This document shows, in pieces, positions 1-8,000 of a DNA stretch of 20,930 nt. A program made the position numbers and the translations under genes. Position 1 is the stretch's first letter. Every line of letters starts with the position of its first letter. The stretch is from Euryarchaeota archaeon UBA124 (GTDB lineage Archaea > Thermoplasmatota > Poseidoniia > Poseidoniales > Poseidoniaceae), in contig DAPT01000068.1 in the NCBI GenBank assembly GCA_002502215.1, forward strand, positions 11,721 through 32,650, read 5' to 3'. A model generated the notes under the pieces. The model was not told the origin of the DNA and ran no database searches. It was given only the letters and a program-made list of their open reading frames with translations.

Positions 1-1850
1 GTTGCTTCCCCGTCGCTAATGACAACCTCAACACTCCATTCTTGTCCCGGGCCAAGATACGATGAGGGGACGGTGGTTGCACCATCCAATGATGCCTCTC
101 GGAATCCGTTTCGGAACCAAGTTACCGACTCAATTTCTGTTAAGTCACGGTCTATATCTTCGATAAAGGTCTCAAACGAAAGAGTGTCCTGGGATGTCAC
201 ATTTTCTGTGAGATGAACCATGAGGGACGGTTCAGCATTAAGGATGGTAACAGCAAGTGTCTGACTGGCAATGCTCGTGTCCATACCATCATCGGATTGG
301 ACCACAACAGTCCATACGTCGCCTTTCGACGTTGCATCGGAGGGCAGCGTTGTCATATCGTTGTAGGTCGTTTGCAATGCACCTTCGAGATACCATGCAG
401 CACGCACGTGCAATTTATCGCCATCCACATCGCTCATCGTTGCAAGTATTGCGATGTCATCGGTTGTCAATGCCTCTGTAACACTCAAGGATGCGTCTTC
501 AATCACTGGAGCAGTATTCATAATTTGAATGCTGGAAGAAGACGTCCATAATGACCAATCCGTTCCATCGTTTACTCGAACCTCTACGGACCATAGTTCC
601 CCTTTCTTTGTTTCAACGGACTCGAGTTGGTTGGATGTGATTCCAGTTTGTGCTCCGTTCTTCAACCACCGATATTCAACGTCTGTAATGGAATCCATGT
701 CTGCATCAGAGGATGTTATGGAAGCGGCGAGTGAATCCATTGTTGTTGGATTCACTGGGCTGACGGTAATCGAATCCACGACTGGTGGTGTGTTCGATGT
801 TTGTCCCTCAACCGACACTGAGGTTGAACGCGTCCAGCTGGAATAATCTTCTCCATCATAGGCCCGAATCTCGACCTCCCATAAATCTCCGAGTCGAGTC
901 GCATAGGAAGGCAGCGAAGAGAGGTTGTTCAATCCACTCTGCAAAGCGCCGTCAAGCAGCCATCGATACTCGAATGAGAGCACATCGCCGTCGTTGTCAT
1001 TGTCGTCTGATACCAAAGCAGTGAGTTCATCGTCCGGTGTAGGAGTTGGAGGTGATATCGAAGTGGAGGTGATTGTTGGAGGAGCATTGAACACAGTAAC
1101 GATGTTCGAGTTTGCAGTGTTTCCAAAATCCTCACCGTCGCTCGGAGTAACCTCCACTTGCCAATCATCGTTTCGTGTTGTAAACGATTTTGAGAGGAAA
1201 AGCAGCCCATCGTGCTGAGTTTGCCTCACGCCGTTCTTCAGCCAATGAATCGATGTTCCAGACTCTCCATCTCCGTCTTGGTCGTCGAATGTGTAACTGA
1301 GAGATAGATCTTCGCTCGATGTTGCAAAGGGTGGTGTAATTTGTACATTGGATGCTGTAGGGGGATTGTTTGTTTCGACGACCGTTTCCGTGATGGAAAT
1401 GCTTGTCGAACGCCATGCATCTCCATTGGTTCCACTCGCACCGTTTGCTGTCATCCCGGCAATACCCACCGACACCGTTCCGCTTCCTGAGGGAGGTGCG
1501 GTCCAATCAAAATTCCATACCCGGTTTGCCTTGTTTGTGTGAGTTACAGACTTGCCGCTAACCTTGACACCCGAATTTCCTCCTGTTGCTAGTGACCCTT
1601 TATCGACTTCAACATTGAATCCCCCGTGTGTTCCCGAAACACCTCCAGATACCGAGATTTGAATGGAATAGGTCTGACCAACGTTGTACGTTGACGGGAA
1701 ATTTTCCGATATAACCACTGAAGAAGAACTACCTCCATGGCAACTACAACCACCGGATGAGAAGTGCTTACCACCTGAATGGGCTTCAATCACAGGTGAG
1801 AGAGCGATCATTGCAACGACGGCGGAAAGAAGGATGGCCTTCAGTTGCAT
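1..1850 (-). CDS. Secreted choice-of-anchor V (Reeler-like) protein with Ig/PKD-like repeats, 3' end outside window
   Basis: I read this frame directly: it is open from the ATG at 1850 to the left edge (616 codons, no stop), so the C-terminus is missing. Residues 1-23 form a signal peptide with likely cleavage after VIEA. The mature protein starts with a Gly/Ser stretch holding a Cys-Ser-Cys-His motif (C35, C37, H38). Residues about 45-145 match the choice-of-anchor V (Reeler-like) pattern: a GGF strand, VTHTNK, WNFDWTAP, then AGMTANG...GD. At least five repeats of about 92-98 residues follow, with the core W-hydrophobic-x-x-G near residues 203, 295, 393, 485 and 578; each ends in a W-x-V-x-V...DG strand typical of PKD/Ig-like folds. 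The ATG has no Shine-Dalgarno and is probably leaderless, 57 bases after ligA. An extracellular adhesive or binding role is inferred. The unseen C-terminus should hold the anchor. Confidence 0.85.
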   Translation of the reverse strand, partial: MQLKAILLSAVVAMIALSPVIEAHSGGKHFSSGGCSCHGGSSSSVVISENFPSTYNVGQTYSIQISVSGGVSGTHGGFNVEVDKGSLATGGNSGVKVSGKSVTHTNKANRVWNFDWTAPPSGSGTVSVGIAGMTANGASGTNGDAWRSTSISITETVVETNNPPTASNVQITPPFATSSEDLSLSYTFDDQDGDGESGTSIHWLKNGVRQTQHDGLLFLSKSFTTRNDDWQVEVTPSDGEDFGNTANSNIVTVFNAPPTITSTSISPPTPTPDDELTALVSDDNDNDGDVLSFEYRWLLDGALQSGLNNLSSLPSYATRLGDLWEVEIRAYDGEDYSSWTRSTSVSVEGQTSNTPPVVDSITVSPVNPTTMDSLAASITSSDADMDSITDVEYRWLKNGAQTGITSNQLESVETKKGELWSVEVRVNDGTDWSLWTSSSSIQIMNTAPVIEDASLSVTEALTTDDIAILATMSDVDGDKLHVRAAWYLEGALQTTYNDMTTLPSDATSKGDVWTVVVQSDDGMDTSIASQTLAVTILNAEPSLMVHLTENVTSQDTLSFETFIEDIDRDLTEIESVTWFRNGFREASLDGATTVPSSYLGPGQEWSVEVVISDGEA

Positions 1851-1869
1851 ATCAGAAAAGCAAGGCTGA

Positions 1870-1880
1870 TTTGTTAAGAA
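1870..1880 (-). promoter_or_regulatory. Possible TATA-like element for the choice-of-anchor V gene
   Basis: On the minus strand TTCTTAACAAA is centred about 25 bases upstream of the ATG at 1850. That is where a TATA box would lie if the transcript began at the start codon. The 57-base gap after ligA and the lack of a ribosome binding site fit a leaderless promoter. The match to an archaeal TATA consensus is weak. Confidence 0.3.
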
Positions 1881-1907
1881 TGTTCGTTCCTCGTGATAGA
1901 AATTTTC

Positions 1908-4028
1908 TCAATAATCGAACAATGTTGGCTGGCTCGACTCGCTCTCTTCTGCCTGGTCATTGCCAACGACTGACAATTGATTGAGCAGCATCTCCTCATC
2001 CCACACCGTGATGTTCAGCTTCTCTGCTTTCGCAAGTTTTGATCCTGCGCTCTCCCCAGCGACCAGAATTGAGAGGTTGCCTGAAACGCTGCTTACAACT
2101 TTCCCGCCGGCAGATTTTATTCGCGCTTGTATGCTCTTTCGCGATTCGGAAAGTGTACCTGTAATGCAGAATGTCATTCCATCAAAAGCACCTCCAGCAA
2201 CAACTTGCTGTTCTTGTTGAATGATTAATTGATCAAGAAGATCGATGATGAACGACATTCGTAAATTGATTCCATCCCGGAGTTGCAAAGCAACGATGTC
2301 CCCGACGCCGTCAATAACTGTTAATCGGCTCAAAAGCATAGAATTCACAGAACTATCTTTGACCCACTGCAGAAGCACGCCAGGCGTTTCGAAGTGATTC
2401 GCTATCGAAAAAGCGAGTTCAGGGCCAATCCCAGGCAACCCAAGCGCGCTTAGAAACTTCGAGAAGGTCATTGAGCGACTCTTGTTGATTTCATTGAGAA
2501 CCTTGTCCGCAGACTTCTTGCCCATCCGATCAAGGGACAGTAACATTCGCTCATCAAGGCGATACAGGTCTGGAATACTTGAGATTCGGCTTTCATCGAT
2601 GAGTTGTTCGACAAGCTTCTCACCGATGCCATCCATTTCCAGTGATCTGCAATAGTACAGAATGCTTCGGCCGAGCCGGGCTGTACACTGAACATCCGTA
2701 CATCGAATGAATGCCCCTTCAATCTCAATTGGCCCGTCGCATGCTGGACAGGTTTGTGGCGGAGAAATCCTTCGGCGTTGGGGTAGTTTTCCCGTGAATG
2801 GTTCACCGTCCGCATGTGTTCTGCCATCAATATCACGTTGTGTGGCTGCACCGAGGCTTGCTTCGATTTTTGGGATTACATCGCCACGGCGTACGATGCG
2901 GATTCTGTCACCGATTTGAATATCTAGGCGCTGAACTTCACCAAGGTTGTGAAGCGTTGTATTTTCCACGGTTACGCCACCAACTCGCTGAGGGGCGATA
3001 CGTGCAACAGGTGTAATTGTCCCTGTTCGGCCTGTTTGCCAATCAACATCAAGGAGGACTGAGGTCGCCTCTTCTGGCGGGAATTTCCATGCTAGTGCCC
3101 ATCGAGGGTGGTGTGCGGTCATACCAAGCAAACTACGCTTTTCTAAGTCGTCTACTTTGAAAACAAGTCCATCGATTTCAAAATCATACGTCGATCTGCT
3201 AGCACTCCATACTCGTGTTTCTTGGCAAAGTGAATCGATGGAAGCTTCCTCTGTGTCTGAATTATGAACAACCCACGGTGCTGGTTCAACGCCTGCTGTG
3301 TTGCTTAGCCATTCGAGAATATGGCTATCAAATGGGCCACTTGGAGGGGCTTGGGAATCGGGATGGCGATTGTTTTTTGAAGGAAATTTTGCATCGTATG
3401 CCAGAAATACCAAGTCGCTAGCGTCGCCTTTTCCATCTGATTTCTTTTGACGCAATGCCCCGGCGGCAAGATTCCGAGGGTTTGGAGAGATATCCCGATA
3501 CTTTTCCTCGAACACAGACTTCCTCATGACGACCTCCCCTCGTATGTGAACATCAACCTCCGTTCCGAGGGTGTGTGGCACATTCTCTACTTTACGAGCG
3601 TTTTTTGTGACATCTTCGCCTCTGTCGCCGCTACCTCGTGTCGCTCCCCTTACCAAACGACCCTTTCGATACTCAAGGGAGAGCGCAGAGCCATCCAGCT
3701 TTGGTTGAGAAATGAACCTGGTTGATTCAAGTGAGGATTCTTTGACAAAATGAGTGATGTCGTCATCGTTCGTTCCTTTGTTCAGTGAGCGCATTGGGAA
3801 CATGTGATCGACTTTGACAGTGCCTGGGTCTATCTCAGCACCGACGCGTTGGAGTTGTGGATGCTCGAGATCAAGTTGCTTCAACTCATCCCATAATGTG
3901 TCAAATTCAGCGTCTGAAATCTCGGTCTTTGCTTGGTTGTAGTAAAGGTCTGAATGGTATGCAATTTGCTCTGCTAACCACTCTATGCGGTCTCGGTTAG
4001 AGTCTGATTCACCTCCGCTCTGAGCCAT
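1908..4028 (-). CDS. ligA: NAD+-dependent DNA ligase LigA
   Basis: Seals nicks in duplex DNA using NAD+ (releasing NMN) during replication and repair. The 706 residues match full-length bacterial LigA. Visible parts in order: domain Ia with YYN...ISDAEFD; FPMRSLNK; the adenylation motif with K110 in QPKLDG; TRGSGDRGEDVT; a PNPRNLAAGALRQ motif; EIDGLVFKV; WALAWKFPPEE; the OB-fold region TGTITPVA...RGDVIPKI; a four-Cys zinc finger near residues 424-448; helix-hairpin-helix motifs to about 546 (LPGIGPELA); and a C-terminal BRCT domain, about 612-690. An ATG at 4052 directly abuts the preceding stop but has no ribosome binding site. The ATG at 4028 has GGTGG six bases upstream and gives a natural Met-Ala start, so I prefer it. 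Last gene of the four-gene series starting at 9723. Archaea usually ligate with an ATP-dependent enzyme, so acquisition from bacteria is likely. Confidence 0.96.
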   Translation of the reverse strand: MAQSGGESDSNRDRIEWLAEQIAYHSDLYYNQAKTEISDAEFDTLWDELKQLDLEHPQLQRVGAEIDPGTVKVDHMFPMRSLNKGTNDDDITHFVKESSLESTRFISQPKLDGSALSLEYRKGRLVRGATRGSGDRGEDVTKNARKVENVPHTLGTEVDVHIRGEVVMRKSVFEEKYRDISPNPRNLAAGALRQKKSDGKGDASDLVFLAYDAKFPSKNNRHPDSQAPPSGPFDSHILEWLSNTAGVEPAPWVVHNSDTEEASIDSLCQETRVWSASRSTYDFEIDGLVFKVDDLEKRSLLGMTAHHPRWALAWKFPPEEATSVLLDVDWQTGRTGTITPVARIAPQRVGGVTVENTTLHNLGEVQRLDIQIGDRIRIVRRGDVIPKIEASLGAATQRDIDGRTHADGEPFTGKLPQRRRISPPQTCPACDGPIEIEGAFIRCTDVQCTARLGRSILYYCRSLEMDGIGEKLVEQLIDESRISSIPDLYRLDERMLLSLDRMGKKSADKVLNEINKSRSMTFSKFLSALGLPGIGPELAFSIANHFETPGVLLQWVKDSSVNSMLLSRLTVIDGVGDIVALQLRDGINLRMSFIIDLLDQLIIQQEQQVVAGGAFDGMTFCITGTLSESRKSIQARIKSAGGKVVSSVSGNLSILVAGESAGSKLAKAEKLNITVWDEEMLLNQLSVVGNDQAEESESSQPTLFDY

Positions 4029-4052
4029 GTTTAACCACCAGGTTAACCCCAT

Positions 4053-4517
4053 TTAAGGTTCATGATTTTGCAGTTTGAGTTCAACGAATTCCCCGTCGAT
4101 CATTGGACACCTTGTCATTACGATTTTTGACATCACACGCATGTGGATTTCTGCAACAACGAACACCGTTGCTTCAAACATATGTCCTGACTTGGTGACA
4201 AAGTTATCGTCAGCAAACGTTGCGTGGAGATGAGTAAAGGCTGAACCATCTTCGTGACGAGCAAGATTCCCCTGCAGTGTAACGAGTTCTGCTGGTTCTT
4301 TGAGCGTGAGCCGATGGTAGGTGAAGGTATCATCCATGTACCCAAACGTTGAATTCGTTGTCCGACCAATGCCGCTGGTAATCACGGCTCCGTTAATTCC
4401 GAGTTCATCTGCAAGATTGCGGAGTGAGGTATGAATTTCTTCGCCCGGTTCAAGAACCACAACCACATCATCGCCGCTACGTGCCCATTCCATAAGCGAA
4501 ACATACAGAGGAATCAC
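4053..4517 (-). CDS. PPC/DUF296 domain protein
   Basis: A 154-residue single-domain protein of the PPC (plants and prokaryotes conserved)/DUF296 family. Family hallmarks in order: LEPGEEIHTSLRNLADELGI, the AVITSGIGR turn, the Tyr strand FTYHRLTL, ELVTLQGNLA, the His-rich THLHATFAD, and SGHMFEATVFVVAEI. In the family, His residues of the H-x-H and G-H segments bind metal in a trimeric fold. In plants the domain is joined to AT-hooks and acts in DNA binding; the role of the free-standing prokaryotic form is not established. No AT-hook or other extra domain is present. I chose a GTG start at 4517, with GAGGGGT eight bases upstream; an in-frame ATG eight codons later lacks such a site. It follows the PH-like membrane gene by 16 bases and precedes ligA by 24, so it is probably co-transcribed. 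Confidence 0.88.
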   Translation of the reverse strand: MIPLYVSLMEWARSGDDVVVVLEPGEEIHTSLRNLADELGINGAVITSGIGRTTNSTFGYMDDTFTYHRLTLKEPAELVTLQGNLARHEDGSAFTHLHATFADDNFVTKSGHMFEATVFVVAEIHMRVMSKIVMTRCPMIDGEFVELKLQNHEP

Positions 4518-4533
4518 TTAGCAATACCCCTCA

Positions 4534-5061
4534 TCATTCCTCTTGATCAGGGTGAAGAATGGCAATGATTTTCTCTGCTGCGATGTCGAGGTCATTGCGA
4601 TCACCGCCAAGAGGGAGTGGCCCGAATGGCCCCCAGCCTTTGCGAAGGAGCATGATTCTGTATTTCGGTTGACGCTTGGCGAGAACAAGTCGATTCCACT
4701 CATACCGTTGGCCATCGGCGAAAAGATGCGTCGATGTAACTGCATATCGCTTTGGTACAAGCAGAGAGACAATGTGCAATGCCAGAAGGATATCCCAGAC
4801 AACCACGTAAATAATCGGTGTATCAGAAAAAGAAGCAAACCCCCATGGTAGGGCCATCATCGCAGCCATGGACCCAAGATTTGCCCACTGTCGAAACATC
4901 TCATGATTGCGTTCGCTTTTCCAAGCGAATCCATTGTTTGCGAGAGGTCCGAATTGTGGAATGTCGAGGTGTTGGCGGGTAAGCCACCAAGCATCCCATG
5001 CAACAATCACACCCAGGATGACAACCATTGCTACTGCAACAGGTTCTGTACTCGGCAACAT
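4534..5061 (-). CDS. Membrane protein with C-terminal PH-like (DUF5673-type) domain
   Basis: 175 residues. Hydrophobic segments lie at about residues 8-26, 62-78 and 82-101, giving three likely membrane helices. After the last helix comes a soluble part of about 70 residues. Its plan (TSTHLFADGQRYEWNRLVLA, then a beta-rich stretch RIMLLRKGW) resembles bacterial PH-like domains that sit next to membrane helices, where the W in the Y-E-W-N turn is typical. I do not recognise a specific family and assign no function. The start is firm: GAGGTGAGG lies immediately before the ATG at 5061 and overlaps the TGA of the upstream beta-helix gene (stop 5073-5071), a layout that suggests translational coupling. 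The PPC/DUF296 gene follows 16 bases downstream. Confidence 0.8.
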   Translation of the reverse strand: MLPSTEPVAVAMVVILGVIVAWDAWWLTRQHLDIPQFGPLANNGFAWKSERNHEMFRQWANLGSMAAMMALPWGFASFSDTPIIYVVVWDILLALHIVSLLVPKRYAVTSTHLFADGQRYEWNRLVLAKRQPKYRIMLLRKGWGPFGPLPLGGDRNDLDIAAEKIIAILHPDQEE

Positions 5062-5070
5062 CCTCTCACC

Positions 5071-8000
5071 TCAAAGTAGACGTTCATCGATTTCACCGAG
5101 TGATTTGGGGCCGCCACCACGCACCCGAACAAAGAAAATGATAAGGATGAGAATAAGGATTGATCCGATGAAAATCAGAACAGTGGAATTTTCATCGGCT
5201 TCACTCAAGGAGGAACCTTCAAGTTCGTCTGGAATGCCGTCTCCGTCATCATCTTGGTCCTCAAAGAGCGTTGTTGACATTCCATCTGGGCACTCGATTC
5301 TGTCCGGTTGTCCATCCTCATCTGTATCAATCCAAGCACAAGGATCCTTCGGCCAAGCATCACTTGTATCCAAACGGCCGTCATTGTCATCATCAGGATC
5401 GTAGATGTCGGGGCCACATTGCAACCCCCTCATAGCATCAAACCATGTATCTGAACTGCATGTCGAAGTCCAATCACCGTCTGTGTCCAACTGTGTGATT
5501 TCAATGTCCACTTCTGCAATTGTGGTCAACCCCAAGTCATCGGTCGCAACCAGCTGGAGGACGAACAAACCCGTGTCCAAACCGGTTATATTGAAGATCC
5601 CGATTGTAGTTTGACCTTCCTTCACTTGTTGATTTTGCGCATCATAAATTGTCCACGTTATTCCAATGTTGTTCGGGTCAGTCGTATCATCGAGTACGGT
5701 TAATGAAATTTCTACAGACGTCGTTTCCATGTATCGCTGGCCGGAGTAGGGAGTCTGAATCGACAGCACGGGTGGCAAATTCGCAACGAGAAGGACCTCC
5801 ACATCTTGCTGTGAATCCTCTCCAATTGTAAATGAATGAGTGGTTGGTAGACTTCCTGCAGAAGTCGCTTCGGTTGTGGCTACAGCAATCGATGTTGAGC
5901 CTTCTGATGTGGTCTGTGTATGAAGCATTTCAGCATCGACAAATGATCCTGTAACTGTGATTGGTTGCACCAACAAATCCGATGTTATGTTGAAGGTTGC
6001 TTCAACCAGTTCTTCGTTGAGGAGAGCGTGAAACGAATGAGTTGTCCATTCGTTGAGTAATCCGCCTGCATCAATTGATTCTGAGCCAAGCAACGATGAG
6101 TCCAGGGCATCGACTGTGCTGCTTGCAATAGAAAGACCTCCGTTGAGGGTGGATGATTCAATTCGAGCATCATAAAATTCAACCGACAGGGCTTCAATGG
6201 AATTGATGGAGATGTTCCTCATCATTGCTGGAGCAGGCTCCTCAAAGTCATGAGCATGGAGTTTGAGTCCAACCGAATAGTTGGTGATATGAATTTCTTG
6301 GCCGACAACAGGATCCGGCAATCCGTGTCGGATGGTTAGACCGATACCCGAGTCTGTCCCATTGAGAACGATGTTGTTCAGTTCTCCTGAGGTTTCATCG
6401 AGGTCGATACCTGGAGCGCCGTGAACTGTTAAGTTGGTCAATTCGATGTTTTCACAATTAAACGCAAGCAGCCCTCCCTTGCTTCCAGAGTAAAGAACTG
6501 AGTCTCGGAGTTGAAAACCTTCATCGATGGATTGCATGCGAACAACATAATCACCATCGAAAAGATTGGATTGGATTCCACGGATTTGGCCGGAAGAACC
6601 TGTTAAGTCAATCCCATCTTCAAGACCACTACCAAGTTTCAGGCCGTGGATATCGATTGGTGCGAGGCGTGCCCAAAGACCGTCTCCGTTGCAGTCTGAT
6701 AATGTTACATCATGCAGAACAATCTTCGTGTTTGAACTCTGACTTTGGATGCACATTGAACCTGCATCACGCAAATCTGAATTGATAAGTGTCAATGTGG
6801 ATTGAGAAGATGCATAAATGTTGATCAATGGATCGGCTCCTGATGAGCGGGCAAATTGCGCGCCTTGCGCGCTGACTTCTCCCAGGCCTGCCATCGTGAT
6901 CAGAGGTGAACCTTCAGCAAGGAGGGTTCCTGACAAGTCGACACGAGAGCCAACGATACCATCGAGAAGTAATCCGCCCCATCGAGCTCCAAAACCTGTG
7001 GAGGATATGGTTGATGTCCCTGCTTCAAAGACACCCTGAACATCAATCACAGCGTCGGAAGCAATTCGTAATTCAACGCCGTCGTTGATTGTCATTCTTG
7101 TATTCGAAGCGACAGTTAAATCTCCTTCGAGTCGGTACGGGCTCCAAGTTTCTTCAAGAATCAGCCATGAAGTAATCGTACCTGCTGGAACCGTGGATGC
7201 CATGAACGTATGAGAGGTTGATTGTTGAACGTTCCATGCGTAAAACTCGGTCAAAGATCCTATTTGCATGGTCACCGTCTTCGTCTCTTCCCTCACATCA
7301 CCTTGAGCGTCGACTGTGCGAGCGGTGGTCTGTGCAGTGACTTGCCCGGATGAATCTGTTTGTACGGTTTGACCGTCAACTATGATCGTTGCACCTTCCA
7401 CTGGAAGACCGGTGTCAAGAACCTCAATATCGAGTGTTGAGATAAGGGAAAACGATGCTCCTGAACCGACAGTAATGGCTCCATTTGCTTGTCCGCCTGT
7501 CATTTCAACCTCGCACAAAGGTGCAAGTGAAATGGTTCGCATGAACTGCACATCTGCTAAATTTTGCGGTTGAGAACATGACCATTGAACGTGTGCTTGA
7601 ATCTCCAGACCTTGTCCTTCTGATTCGAGGGTTGATTGTACACTCATGGTTAGAGATGAGGCATTCAAAATGCCGTTATCGCCAGTGAGAGTTCCAGATG
7701 GGCCCAGATCGACGCTCGAAGATGCACTGACAACAAGTGTTGTATCAACGAGCTTGAGATGGGAATTTGAACCGAATGTGAGGTCTCCATTCAACTGATG
7801 TGGCTGCCCATCTGGCCTTGCTCCAAGTACGATGGTTGAGGATGCAGGAAGATTCCAATCCCCCTCAGGTAGCGTTGTTATCTGAACGGTTTGACCTTGT
7901 TGATTTCCGTACAATTCGGTACTCACACCTTGACCATCGTACAACACCTCAACAACAGTTCCCGAAGCGAGCAAAGGCAACGATGCCACTCCATTGGTGT

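Noticed and set aside
213..1542. Several plus- and minus-strand frames of 60-113 codons in the left 1.5 kb
   Set aside because: All lie inside the uninterrupted 616-codon minus-strand frame from 1850, which has a signal peptide and recognisable repeats.
4518..4838. Minus-strand frame of 106 codons over the PH-like membrane gene
   Set aside because: Shadow frame inside 4534-5061, where the real gene has signal-like helices and a coupled ribosome binding site.
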